Shown here one piece after another: positions 26,030-35,357 of a DNA stretch of 54,936 nucleotides. The position numbers and the translations under genes were made by a program. The notes under the pieces were generated by a model, which was given only the letters and a program-made list of their open reading frames with translations, was not told the origin of the DNA and made no database searches. The stretch comes from Actinomycetes bacterium (GTDB taxonomy: Bacteria > Actinomycetota > Actinomycetes > S36-B12 > UBA10799), in contig JAKOZM010000259.1 in NCBI GenBank assembly GCA_029779995.1, positions 1-54,936 on the forward strand, read 5' to 3'. Numbering within the stretch: the first letter of the stretch is position 1; the number at the start of each line of letters is the position of its first letter.

Positions 26030-29000
26030 CGGATGATCTCCGCATCGCAGTTGGCTCGCACCCGATCGATCCGTTTGGCGATGTCGGGGGTCACTTCCAC
26101 CGTCTGCGCTGCCCCCGGGATCATGCGCGCGATCACGCGGGCCTCGCCGTCGATGACCACCGTGGTCTTCGCGAAGAACTGGGGGAGTTCCTGGTAACAC
26201 GTGCCGCAGTCGTTGCACAGCGCCTCGTCGGCGGTGTCGAGCCAGATCGGACCGTGCGCCGCCGCATCCGGCGCAGCGACGGGTGCCGCCGCCGTGGGCG
26301 CGGCAGAGGACATGACCGGCATCGCCGCTCCTGCTGGGGCTCTGCTAGAAGTCGCCAACTCAGACATGGCTCGCGCGATGTCATCCAAGGAGGTCTCGCG
26401 CGCCGCTGCGGCCTCGTCGAATCGCGTCTGGAGGTCTTCGATGTCCGCGCGGTGCAATGCCGTGAGTTGCGCCTCGTGTACCCCGGACAGGTACTGCAAT
26501 GTCTGCCAGTACCGGCGCCGATCATCGACCAGAGCAACGATCTTGTGCGAGCAAGCGACCTTGATCAGGTGCCGCTGTTCATCGGTCGCGTAGACGAACG
26601 GCACGTGCTGGGCGCGTTGCTCCGCCGACAGTTCCACGTACTCGTCGATCGGGGTGGCCAGTGCCTGCTCCTCGGACCGCAGGATACGGAACTGCTTCTT
26701 GAACCGCACCTCACCGAGCGCGAACTCCGCCGGGGTCAAGGGTGTGGTCAGCAACTGCACGGCACCGGAGTCGTCGAGATACTCCAGCGTCTTGGTGGTC
26801 CATGCCGACTGCGCGTCCGGGTTGCCGTCGATCGAGAACCAGTCGTGCATGGTGGTGCCGCGGCGCGGGTCATGCACGAACAGCGGATGCATGCGACTCT
26901 CGACGGCGAGCCGGGCCCGGGCGTTGGACGACGATTCGGGAATTCCGTGTTCGGAGCCGCAGGGGGTGTAGACGTTCATGACGGCCGGCGCCTTGTCGTA
27001 GCCCAGGTACTCAAGGGTCGTCTCGAGGAAGTGGCCGTGGAACGCCGTGCTCGTCGAGCACGCATACACATGCGGGTGGAAGGAGGCGATGAGGGCCAGT
27101 TCCTTGCGCGCCTCATGCTTGCCGGTGTGCGAACCACCGAACCGTGAGAGATCGGAGTCCTGCCCGGTGAAGCTCGACGTGGAGGCTTGGCCGCCGGTGT
27201 TGGAGTAGGCCCCCGAGTCCAGGACCAGCATCTTCAGCGGAGTGTCGCTGGCCAGTACCCGCGACATCGCACCGAAGCCGATGTCGTAGCTCGCGCCGTC
27301 GCCGCCGATGCTCATGATGGTGGGCAGCAGCGCGAGTTCAGCAGGGGTGAACTTCTCCCAGGACAGGATCCGCAGCGCACGCTCGTCGCGGGCCTCGTCG
27401 TAGGCGTCGTCGAGTTCGAGGGCTGCGATGCGCAAGGCGCGGACATCCTCGGTGAGCTGCGCGGCGATGCCCTCGAAGATCCCCTTGGCCAGCGGGGAAC
27501 TGTCCTGGAACAGGCTGTTCACCCACGGATCACTGTAGGAGTTGTAGGGCATGGTCGAGGCGTAGACGCTGCTGCACCCGGTGGCGTTGGCGACCACCAC
27601 CGGAGCGGGACCGTTACCGGTCGGACCGCCCTCATAGAGGTAGAGCCTGCGCTGCAGAGTGTTCAGAGCTGCCTGCACGCGCTGATGGCGTGCGGGCTCC
27701 TCGGTGAGGGTCGCAAGCTTTGCCTGCAGGCGGTCCACGAGGTCATCGAGGTCGCGCAGGTGGGCACGCCGCCGGTCGTCGGCCAGTGCATGACTCGCGG
27801 CCATCACCAGGCGGATCGCCGTGACCTCACCGCAGCCTCGGCAGGCGCCATGGCCCCCGGTCGTGGCGTAGAAGTTGTCCCGGTCCAGCATGAGTCGTTT
27901 GAGGTCTCCGCCCGGGGTCGCTGAGTCCTCGAGGAAGCGAGCAGGGGTGTTCGGCAGTTCGGTCATGAACTCGAACGTGTCCTGCAGCCCGAGGAGCACG
28001 TCGGTGTCCTCCTCGGTGGGGGTCAACGAACCCGGCCCGCACACGTCGATGCACTCCAGACAGCCAGTGCATTTCCAGGGGTCGATCGTGGCGGCGAACA
28101 ACCCGCCGGTGCCGGGGACACTGCTTTCCATCGCGTCGAAGAAGGGCCGGGTGCGGGCCACCGGGTAGGTGGCCAGCTTCGTCACCAGTCGCTCGATGTT
28201 GCGCCGCAGAGTGGGTTGCCCGTCATCGATCCCAGTCGCGACCTCGGCGACGATGTCGGCGAACGCGCGGGGGGTCTTATCCTTCCGGTAGGACTCCCGC
28301 ACGCCCTCTGCGAGGGTGTACACGTGGACCCGCAGCGCATCCCGCTGCGCCTCGGTGACGTCGATCTCCTTGATCCCGGTCAGGATCAGATCGTGGATCT
28401 CATGGATCGTGTTGGGGATCGCGGCGTCCGGGCACGCCAGGGCGCACTCCATGCATCCGGTGCACGTGGAGAAGTCGAAGTGGGGCACCGTCCGGCGGAA
28501 CAACCCCTTGTCCTTGGATGCTGCTGTGCCCGCGGGCATGAACAGCCCGGCCCCCGGCAGCACTGGCGCCTCGCCGATCGTGCCCTCCCGGAACGGGCGG
28601 GCGGTGGCATCCTCGTAGTAGGACGGGTCGAACAGGCCGGCGGTACTCGCGGCTGTGGCGCACATCTGCGTGGAGGCGGTCCCGGGACGCCGCAGAGTCA
28701 CCGGCGGGGCCTCGTCGATCGCCAGGAACAGTGGGGTGTCGTAGTCGACGACCTCGGTGGCTTCCATCCCCTCCCGGATGACCTCCATGTTGCCCTCGAC
28801 GACGGCGTCACCCTTGCTGCCGAACTTCTTGAGGATCTGCGCGCGGACCTTCTCGGCGATGGCGTCCTCGGACGCGCCGCCGGCGATCTGCTCAACGTGA
28901 CCGACGACTGCTCCGATGAACGCGATGCCCATCATGCGGGTTTCCAGCTCCGCGGTCGGGGCGTGCCGCTTGGCCACCTTGAATGCGTCCACGACCAGGA

Positions 29001-31110
29001 AGCGGATCTGGCGGTCGCGGATGGTGCGCCGGGCGTGCCGTGGTAACTCTCGCCAGACGTCCTCCGGCGACAGGTCGGACTGCAGGATGAAGGTGCCGCC
29101 TTCCACCAGGCCCTTGAGCGGATTCGCGTGGATGAACGCACGATGGTCAGGCGACACCACGATCTCGACGTCTTCGAGTTCGGCGTTGGTGATCAGCACG
29201 GGTTCCGGGCTCAGCGTGATGTAGTAGTTGGTCGGCGCACCGCTCTTCTCCGAGCCGTATTTGGGTGCGGATTTGGAGTGCATCTGCAGGACGCCGGCGA
29301 GGATGTCGGTCAGCAGTTTGCCGGTCGCGATGGTGCCGTACCCACCCACGGAATGGAAGCGGATCCGGATCGCGGACTCGGGCAGGAGAACGGGGTTGGG
29401 GCCGGTCTCCAAGGCCATGAGTTCGGTCTCCGGGTAGGCGACCCGCAGGCGAGCCTGTACGTCGGCCATCTGCGCGGATGAGGTCTGCGTGAAGAACTGC
29501 GAGCCCAGGTAGATCAGCGGGGCGCTGTCAGCAGTGGTCATCTGCTCGAACGCGGCAATGATGTGGCGGGGCTGGACGTCGTGCCCGCCCAGCCCGAAGA
29601 TCGCCGTCGTGAGGCGGGGCTGCGTGGCGAGGGCGGGGATGTCCTCGTGGCGCGGCTCCACGGCGTTGGCTCCGGCCCGGAACAGCGCCTGGGTCACAAG
29701 AGCGGTCAGGGCGGTCTGGTCGGAACGCTCGAGCACCGTGATTGCCTTTGCGCCCGCGATCGCCTCGATGAGCCCCGCTTCGGGGAACGGCTGCAGGAGC
29801 TTCACGCTCACGACGCCGGCCTTCATCCCTCGTGCCCGCAAGACGGGTAGGACCGCCCGGACATCGTCGGTGATCGAGCCCAGCCCGATCATGTTGTAGT
29901 CGGCGTCGTCGCAGTCGTAGGCCATGACTGGGGAGTAGGCCCGGCCAGTCAGCGTCGCGTACTCGGCCATGGCCCGGTGGGTCAATGCTGGGACTGCGCT
30001 GGCGAAGTGAGTGCGGTGGTCGACCGCTCCGGCCTGGAAGTCGGGCTGGTTCTGGACAGCGCCCGTCAGCCCTGGAGTGTTCACGTCGACCAGGGCAGGC
30101 ACGAGTTGCCGGGTCCCCTTCTGGAAAGCGTTACGCCATTGGCGCAGCCACTGGCCGTGCAGCTCGTCAGGGACAAAACGCAGAGTCGTCTCGATCAGGT
30201 CGCCGTCATTGTCGGCCTCCACCTGTGCGGCCATGTCGTCGATGTGTGCTTTCAGAGCTGCGAGATCTGCCGGTCGGAAGTCATCGCGGTGGCGGTCGAG
30301 GTACTGGTTCAAGGCGACGACTCGGCCTTTGGCACCGAACAGGATGTCCTGGGCGACAGTGGGGCTCGCAATCCGCCCGGCGGGGTCACCGAGGTAGTCG
30401 CGCAGCAGTTCCGGTTCGGGTAACAACGCCTCGCTGATCATGTGGCTGGTGGAAAACCCATCCATGGCATTGGCGACCGGGATGAGCGACAGTGCTGAGG
30501 TCCGGTAGGAAATCGCCGCGAGATCGGCGGCCTCCTGCGGGTTCGAGCCGAACAGGATCGTGTAGCCGGCCGACAGCAGCGCGTAGACGTCGTCGTGGCC
30601 GGCCATCACGTTGAGGGAGTGCTTGGACACCACGCGGGCCGCGACCTGCAGCACGAAGCCGCCCGTCTTCTTACCGACGGTCACATAGTGCGACTCCATC
30701 GCGTAGAGGATGCCCTGGCTCGACGAGGCGTTGGAGATGAACTGCCCGCCGGTGAGCGCTGCTCCGAGCGCACCGCTCTGCGCGGAGTGCTCCCCTTCGG
30801 GTTCGAAGAAGAAGGGGTGCTTGCCCCACACGTTGACGCCGCCTTCGGAGCGGGCGGCCTCGAACAGTTCCGAGATCTCGGTGGACGGGGTGATGGGGTA
30901 GCCGATGACGCCGCCGCACACATGCCGCATGACATGAGCGATCGCTCCGTTGCCGTGAATCACCGCCGGGAGGCCCGGATAGGGCGGGCGCTGCGTGGGT
31001 GGGGGAGCGTCGGCGGGCGCTGCCGCGATGTCACTGGCCGCCTGTGGGCTCTCCGGTGCGGTCGCGGGGGTGTGGCCCTCGTGCCGCGTGGTCATGTCTA
31101 TCTCGCTCAT
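26026..31110 (-). CDS. nifJ: Pyruvate:ferredoxin (flavodoxin) oxidoreductase, extended single-chain form
   Basis: The 1694-aa protein contains the PFOR domains in order: alpha/pyrimidine domain (about 50-430, VIGYPITPSTEISE), gamma domain (VGGYGTIATG near 588), two [4Fe-4S] ferredoxin motifs (CTGCMECALACP near 880, CTGCLECIDVCG near 1010), and the TPP domain (GACRGCGE near 1083, GGDGASYDIG near 1265). It is about 500 residues longer than usual PFORs: a Pro/Ala N-terminal extension (1-47), inserted helical segments and a C-terminal CNDCGTCYQELPQFF domain near 1632 with another Cys further on, which looks like a third, one-cluster ferredoxin. It decarboxylates pyruvate with CoA to acetyl-CoA. 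Start ATG has AAGGTGAGGG upstream. Confidence 0.92.
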   Translation of the reverse strand: MSEIDMTTRHEGHTPATAPESPQAASDIAAAPADAPPPTQRPPYPGLPAVIHGNGAIAHVMRHVCGGVIGYPITPSTEISELFEAARSEGGVNVWGKHPFFFEPEGEHSAQSGALGAALTGGQFISNASSSQGILYAMESHYVTVGKKTGGFVLQVAARVVSKHSLNVMAGHDDVYALLSAGYTILFGSNPQEAADLAAISYRTSALSLIPVANAMDGFSTSHMISEALLPEPELLRDYLGDPAGRIASPTVAQDILFGAKGRVVALNQYLDRHRDDFRPADLAALKAHIDDMAAQVEADNDGDLIETTLRFVPDELHGQWLRQWRNAFQKGTRQLVPALVDVNTPGLTGAVQNQPDFQAGAVDHRTHFASAVPALTHRAMAEYATLTGRAYSPVMAYDCDDADYNMIGLGSITDDVRAVLPVLRARGMKAGVVSVKLLQPFPEAGLIEAIAGAKAITVLERSDQTALTALVTQALFRAGANAVEPRHEDIPALATQPRLTTAIFGLGGHDVQPRHIIAAFEQMTTADSAPLIYLGSQFFTQTSSAQMADVQARLRVAYPETELMALETGPNPVLLPESAIRIRFHSVGGYGTIATGKLLTDILAGVLQMHSKSAPKYGSEKSGAPTNYYITLSPEPVLITNAELEDVEIVVSPDHRAFIHANPLKGLVEGGTFILQSDLSPEDVWRELPRHARRTIRDRQIRFLVVDAFKVAKRHAPTAELETRMMGIAFIGAVVGHVEQIAGGASEDAIAEKVRAQILKKFGSKGDAVVEGNMEVIREGMEATEVVDYDTPLFLAIDEAPPVTLRRPGTASTQMCATAASTAGLFDPSYYEDATARPFREGTIGEAPVLPGAGLFMPAGTAASKDKGLFRRTVPHFDFSTCTGCMECALACPDAAIPNTIHEIHDLILTGIKEIDVTEAQRDALRVHVYTLAEGVRESYRKDKTPRAFADIVAEVATGIDDGQPTLRRNIERLVTKLATYPVARTRPFFDAMESSVPGTGGLFAATIDPWKCTGCLECIDVCGPGSLTPTEEDTDVLLGLQDTFEFMTELPNTPARFLEDSATPGGDLKRLMLDRDNFYATTGGHGACRGCGEVTAIRLVMAASHALADDRRRAHLRDLDDLVDRLQAKLATLTEEPARHQRVQAALNTLQRRLYLYEGGPTGNGPAPVVVANATGCSSVYASTMPYNSYSDPWVNSLFQDSSPLAKGIFEGIAAQLTEDVRALRIAALELDDAYDEARDERALRILSWEKFTPAELALLPTIMSIGGDGASYDIGFGAMSRVLASDTPLKMLVLDSGAYSNTGGQASTSSFTGQDSDLSRFGGSHTGKHEARKELALIASFHPHVYACSTSTAFHGHFLETTLEYLGYDKAPAVMNVYTPCGSEHGIPESSSNARARLAVESRMHPLFVHDPRRGTTMHDWFSIDGNPDAQSAWTTKTLEYLDDSGAVQLLTTPLTPAEFALGEVRFKKQFRILRSEEQALATPIDEYVELSAEQRAQHVPFVYATDEQRHLIKVACSHKIVALVDDRRRYWQTLQYLSGVHEAQLTALHRADIEDLQTRFDEAAAARETSLDDIARAMSELATSSRAPAGAAMPVMSSAAPTAAAPVAAPDAAAHGPIWLDTADEALCNDCGTCYQELPQFFAKTTVVIDGEARVIARMIPGAAQTVEVTPDIAKRIDRVRANCDAEIIR

Positions 31111-31182
31111 TGACCCTCACCTTCGCTGTCAAGTATCCCACTGCGAGCTGGCGAGAGACAGGGTGTGGCGCAAATCCGGGAT

Positions 31183-31198
31183 ACGTTCGAGTGAACGT
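31183..31198. promoter_or_regulatory. Palindromic candidate operator upstream of nifJ
   Basis: ACGTTCGAGTGAACGT is a 6-bp inverted repeat with a 4-bp spacer, 73 bp before the nifJ start. It is the reverse arrangement of a LexA box (GTTC-N4-GAAC), so a TetR- or other dimeric regulator is likelier. Confidence 0.4.
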
Positions 31199-31224
31199 TG
31201 CGTGACATGGGTCCCGCAGGACGT

Positions 31225-31446
31225 TCAGAGCCGCCTGCCGTCCACGTAGAAGATCCGCTGGCTGAATGGGATGTAGCCGATGCCAGTCGCTGACTGAGTG
31301 ATCACCAACCGCCAGCCTTTGTGACCGAAGGTGCGGATGGACAGCTCCTCCTGGCTGCCTTTGATCAGCATGAAGTAGCGGGTCTTACCCTCTTTGGCCT
31401 TGCCGGTCACAGTGGACGTCACGGCGATACCCGCACTAGATCGCAA
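31225..31446 (-). CDS. Small hypothetical protein
   Basis: A 73-codon frame opens with TTG at 31446 and ends at 31225; a GTG eight codons in is an alternative start. The product has a plausible beta-strand alternation (RYFMLIKG, WRLVITQS, QRIFYVDG) and a basic composition, without Cys or signals. No ribosome site is obvious. It may be a small beta domain or a remnant. Upstream of it nothing recognisable is encoded. Confidence 0.4.
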   Translation of the reverse strand: MRSSAGIAVTSTVTGKAKEGKTRYFMLIKGSQEELSIRTFGHKGWRLVITQSATGIGYIPFSQRIFYVDGRRL

Positions 31447-31898
31447 TGGTTGAGGCAGACGCTGGAGTGGCCTCGGTTGAACAGTTCCGGGAAATCGCTC
31501 TGGAAGAACGAGCCTGGTTCACCGCCTTCTGCGTAGACCTGGCTGATCACAAGGTCCTGCGGTAAGGCCCGCGCTGGGCTGAGCGGAGCGAATGGCAGCC
31601 CGATGGTTACGGCGAAAATGACAAGAAGCCGGCAGCGGAGGTCAGCTCCACGGATCGTTTGGCTGCGCCTTGTTAACTCCCAGGCGACGGCAGGGCGTTA
31701 ACAGGCGCCTTTTCCTCAGGTCGGCGGCGGGGGCGTCAGCATGGGGGATGTTGCGCAGGCGACACGGTGTGATTTGTCGTGCCCTTGTTCAGAGCTGACC
31801 CCAGATGATCGCCAGTGCCCGGCTTCGATCGTCGACAACGACCAACCCCACTTGTCGTAGGTGCGTGTTTCACTCGGCACTTGACGGAAGGGGAAGTT
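31447..31898. other. Non-coding stretch
   Basis: No frame with protein-like composition or ribosome site is visible on either strand between the small protein at 31225 and the MoxR start, and I see no tRNA or strong hairpin. It may hold the promoter of the MoxR operon. Confidence 0.4.
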
Positions 31899-33014
31899 AT
31901 GGCCAGGGATCGGCAGTCGTATGAGGCAGTGCTGCAGGCGGTGGGGGTGTGCATCACCGCGCGGATTCCGTTCCTGTTGTGGGGTGATCCGGGGGCGGGG
32001 AAGACGGCGGTGATTGAGTCGGCGACGGGCAGCGGTTGGCATGTGGAAACGTTGATCTGTTCGCACTATGAGCCCTCGGATTTTGCGGGGCTGCCGGTGG
32101 TGCACGGGGATCGGGTGACGTTGGCGCCGCCGGGGTGGGCGGTGCGGGTTTCGGAGGAGCCGAAGCCGTCGATTGTCTTCTTTGATGAGTGGACGACGGC
32201 TTCGCCCGCGGTGCAGGCGGCGGCATTGCGGCCGTTGACCCATGCTCAGGTGGGGGCGTTGCAGTTGCCGCAGCGGGTGTCGTTCGGAGCGGCGGCGAAC
32301 CCGGCGGATGTGGCCGCTTCGGGGTGGGAGTTGGCCGCGCCGACGGCGAACCGGTTTGTGCATCTGGAGTGGTCGTTGCCGCTGGATGTGTACACGGAGT
32401 CGATCGTGACCGGGGATTGGCCGGTGCTGCCGGTGCCGGAGCGACCGTCCACCTTCGACAGATTGGCGATGGCTGAACGCGGTCTTGTTGCGGGTTTCCT
32501 GCGTACCCGGGGTGGGCAGCTCTCCTCGATTCCGAAGGATGCCGCTGGCCGGGGCCGGGCCTTCCCCACGCCGCGGACGTGGGACTACGCGGCGCAACTG
32601 CTGGCGATCGCCGGGTACGCCGGGGCGGGCGAGGAGGTGCGTCGGCTACTTGTGTACGGGGCGGTGGGGGCGCCGGTGGGGCATGAGTTCCTGACGTGGC
32701 GGTCGGCGTTGGATCTTCCGGATCCGGAGGAGCTGCTCGCCGACCCGATGGGAGATGGGCTGAAGGGTTTGCGCCCCGACCGGGTGCATGTGGCTCTGCA
32801 GGGGGTGTTGGCCGCTTACACGTCTGATCCGAGTCCGCAACGGTGGACCGCGGCCATGGGGGTGTGTGTCGGGGCAGCGGGGCATTCGAGTCTGGACTCG
32901 GCGGTGCCGGTGGTGCGGGCGTTGTTGCGTCCTGGGCGGCGGCCGGCGGGGGCGGACCTACCAGCGGGGTTGACGGTGTTCGCTCCGGCGCTGCAACTGG
33001 CTGGTCTGCTGTGA
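31899..33014 (+). CDS. MoxR-type AAA+ ATPase
   Basis: The 371-aa protein starts MARDRQSYEAV, with AAGGGGAAGTT immediately before. It has Walker A GDPGAGKTA (near 27-35), Walker B IVFFDEWTTASP, and the MoxR-type sensor-1 sequence VSFGAAANPADVAASG. A C-terminal helical lid region follows. MoxR ATPases act as chaperone-like motors assembling or remodelling partner complexes and usually work with a VWA protein, which here is the next gene (GTGA overlap at 33011-33014). The coding strand is strikingly G-rich at third positions compared with neighbours. Target unknown. Confidence 0.85.
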   Translation: MARDRQSYEAVLQAVGVCITARIPFLLWGDPGAGKTAVIESATGSGWHVETLICSHYEPSDFAGLPVVHGDRVTLAPPGWAVRVSEEPKPSIVFFDEWTTASPAVQAAALRPLTHAQVGALQLPQRVSFGAAANPADVAASGWELAAPTANRFVHLEWSLPLDVYTESIVTGDWPVLPVPERPSTFDRLAMAERGLVAGFLRTRGGQLSSIPKDAAGRGRAFPTPRTWDYAAQLLAIAGYAGAGEEVRRLLVYGAVGAPVGHEFLTWRSALDLPDPEELLADPMGDGLKGLRPDRVHVALQGVLAAYTSDPSPQRWTAAMGVCVGAAGHSSLDSAVPVVRALLRPGRRPAGADLPAGLTVFAPALQLAGLL

Positions 33015-34225
33015 TCGACCGTGATGTGGAGCAGCGGATGGCCGCGGCGAAGTTGTGGCTGGTCTCGCAGTCGGCCGGGGATTTGCCCTACCTGTCGACC
33101 GCGGTTTACGCGCTGGTGACAGTGCCGACGGAGCGGGTGGCGCGGATGTCCGCTGATGTCTATTGGCGGCTGTATGTGAACCCGTTGTGGGCGGTGGCCA
33201 CGGATGTGCAGGTGCTGGCCGGGGAGGTCGCTCATCAGGTGTGGCACCTGTTGGCCGACCATGCGGGCAGGGCCCTGGACTGCGGTGTGGACGCGGCGGG
33301 TCGGGACCGGTGGAAGCTGGCCACGGATCTTACGGTCTCGGAGGTGTTGCCCTTCGACGTCGGCCTGCCCCAGCCGCGGCAGGTGTATCAGGATCCGAAC
33401 CGTTCGGCGGAGGAGTACTTTCGGCTGTTGCGGGCCTTGCCGGTGACGAAGTCGCCATTGGGACTGGACCCGGACCAGACGTGTGGGAGTGGCTGTGACG
33501 GGATGGCCCGCGATTACGACCTGCCGCCTGCTGACGAGCAGATGCCCGGACTGTCGACGCAGGGCGCTGAGGGGATCCGCAAGATGGTGGCGATTGAGTT
33601 CCGGGAGCACTGCCGCGAGTACGGCAATGTGGCCGGGGAGTGGGGGCGGTGGGTCCGGCACATCCTGGATCCGGTGGTGCCCTGGCAGCAGGTGCTGCAC
33701 GCGGCCGTCCGCCGCGGGGTTGGTTGGGGTCAGGGTCAGGTCGACTACACGTATTCGAAGATCTCCCGCCGTCAGCACGCGGTGGGCAAGGCCATCGTGC
33801 CCGCGTTGCGCCGTCCAGTGCCGGCGGTGGCGGTGGTGATCGACACCTCGGGCAGCATCGATGACGGGCTGCTGGCGCAGGCGCTGGGGGAGGTGAAGGC
33901 GGTGTTGGCGTCGTTGGCCGTGCCGGACAGCAGCGTGACAGTGCTGGCGGTGGACGCTGCGGTGCACGCCGTGCAGCCGGTCCGCGACGTGCGCGAGGTG
34001 CGACTGGCCGGTGGTGGCGGCACAGACATGGGAGCAGGTATCACGGGGGCACTGGCCTGCCGCCCGGCGCCGCAGACAGTGATCGTGCTCACGGACGGGT
34101 TCACCCCATGGCCGTCGGTGCCCGCCCCGGTGCCGGTGATCGTGGGTGTGTTGGGCAGGCAGCGCGACCTGCTGCCGGTCACGCCGGCGTGGGTGCAGCG
34201 GGTGGAGGTGGTACCCGATGCCTGA
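33011..34225 (+). CDS. VWA-like protein with degenerate metallopeptidase domain (DUF2201-like)
   Basis: The 404-aa protein starts at GTG 33011, overlapping the MoxR stop. An N-terminal metallopeptidase-like helical domain (about 1-240) contains EVAHQVWHLLADHA, where a canonical HExxH would be; here the glutamate is Gln (HQVWH), so zinc-peptidase activity is doubtful. The C-terminal VWA domain (about 270-400) keeps a full MIDAS: VVIDTSGSID, GGTDMGAG and LTDGF. This is the DUF2201-N plus VWA layout that travels with MoxR ATPases. The pair probably forms a metal-dependent scaffold driven by the ATPase. Confidence 0.82.
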   Translation: MIDRDVEQRMAAAKLWLVSQSAGDLPYLSTAVYALVTVPTERVARMSADVYWRLYVNPLWAVATDVQVLAGEVAHQVWHLLADHAGRALDCGVDAAGRDRWKLATDLTVSEVLPFDVGLPQPRQVYQDPNRSAEEYFRLLRALPVTKSPLGLDPDQTCGSGCDGMARDYDLPPADEQMPGLSTQGAEGIRKMVAIEFREHCREYGNVAGEWGRWVRHILDPVVPWQQVLHAAVRRGVGWGQGQVDYTYSKISRRQHAVGKAIVPALRRPVPAVAVVIDTSGSIDDGLLAQALGEVKAVLASLAVPDSSVTVLAVDAAVHAVQPVRDVREVRLAGGGGTDMGAGITGALACRPAPQTVIVLTDGFTPWPSVPAPVPVIVGVLGRQRDLLPVTPAWVQRVEVVPDA

Positions 34226-35357
34226 CCTACCCGGACCAGTGACGGTCAACGTGGCGTGCCGGACCAGCCGCAATAGCACCAAGGGCTCGAAGCGGCACCC
34301 GGTCACGCTATACCCGGACGGCCGCATCGACACCGGCCATGATCTGGAACAGGAACGGATTCTGGCCGCACTGGGCGGCTACCTGTCCTGTCTGGAGTTG
34401 GCGGATGCCGCCCCGGCGGTGCTCGAGTGGTACACCCTCGAGCAGCGCCTCGCGGGTCGTCCGATCAGAGCCAATCACTCCCGGGCGTCGTGGCACGCCG
34501 TGAAGAAGGCTAAGTGTTGTCCCCGGCGCGGGTACCAAACCCCGCAGGACGCGGCGGCCCACGCCCGGGACCCCAAACACGTGGCGCTGACCCATGGCGC
34601 CAACGCGTGGCAGGTGTCGGCGCTGTGCCGCGGGATCGCCCCGCAGCCGGTCCCGGAGATGCCCGGCGAGCCGTGGAGCACTATGTGGGACTGCGGGATG
34701 CACCCCGACGAGGTTGACCGGATCAGCCTGGAGGTCGACGCCGACGACCCGCTGCCGGCGAAGTTCTACCTCGGCGTGATGGCCCGCAATCCGAGCCTGG
34801 AGTGGATCCGTGACACGATGCGTTCGGTGCCGCTGGAGCCTCACTCCATCACCTATCTGGCCTGGACCTACGGCACGTCCGACCGCGCCGACCCGACGCT
34901 ACGCGCCCAGTGGCTACGCACCGGGATCAACGACTCGCTCGCGCTGCGCCTCATCGCCAGCCCCTACGACCTCGCCGACGTCGAGGCTTTCGCCGCGCAC
35001 TGGGCGATCAGTTCTGTCCTGGCCGGGATCGAGCTGGTGAAGTGGTCAGACTCCGGAGTTGCCCCACCGGTGGCGATGCTCACCGGGCCGGGATTAGCGC
35101 ACCTGGCGTACCCGCCGACACCACCCAAATGGCGGACACGATTGCGGCTGCGCGACGAGTTGGAGGATCGCGGGCTGGCCGCAGTGAACGAGATGGAGGA
35201 GGAGGAGTTGGCGCTGGCGTTGGTGACCTGGGGAAGCGTGGGTCGGGCCGTGGAAGGTTTGCAGGGCCCAGGTAGCGATGCGACGACTGGGGGGTTGCCG
35301 CTTCAGAGTTCTGACCGAAGGCGGGTACGGCAGGCGCGCCGACCTCGTTGGCTCTGA
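34218..35357 (+). CDS. Unknown protein, third member of the MoxR/VWA operon
   Basis: ATG at 34218 has GGAGGTGGTACCCG before it and overlaps the VWA gene by eight bases. The 379-aa product begins MPDLPGPVTVNVACRTS and carries two Cys/His-containing stretches (KKAKCCPRRGYQT, AHARDPKHVA). It then has a helical, Asp/Trp-rich middle part and a charged coiled-coil near 320-350 (DELEDRGLAAVNEMEEEELA). No enzyme or known fold is recognised. The tight overlap with MoxR and VWA suggests a common complex. The last 40 residues are Arg/Gly-rich and might read beyond the natural end. Confidence 0.7.
   Translation: MPDLPGPVTVNVACRTSRNSTKGSKRHPVTLYPDGRIDTGHDLEQERILAALGGYLSCLELADAAPAVLEWYTLEQRLAGRPIRANHSRASWHAVKKAKCCPRRGYQTPQDAAAHARDPKHVALTHGANAWQVSALCRGIAPQPVPEMPGEPWSTMWDCGMHPDEVDRISLEVDADDPLPAKFYLGVMARNPSLEWIRDTMRSVPLEPHSITYLAWTYGTSDRADPTLRAQWLRTGINDSLALRLIASPYDLADVEAFAAHWAISSVLAGIELVKWSDSGVAPPVAMLTGPGLAHLAYPPTPPKWRTRLRLRDELEDRGLAAVNEMEEEELALALVTWGSVGRAVEGLQGPGSDATTGGLPLQSSDRRRVRQARRPRWL

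Noticed and set aside
31183..31198. LexA (SOS) box
   Set aside because: LexA boxes read GAAC-N4-GTTC; here the order is GTTC-N4-GAAC.
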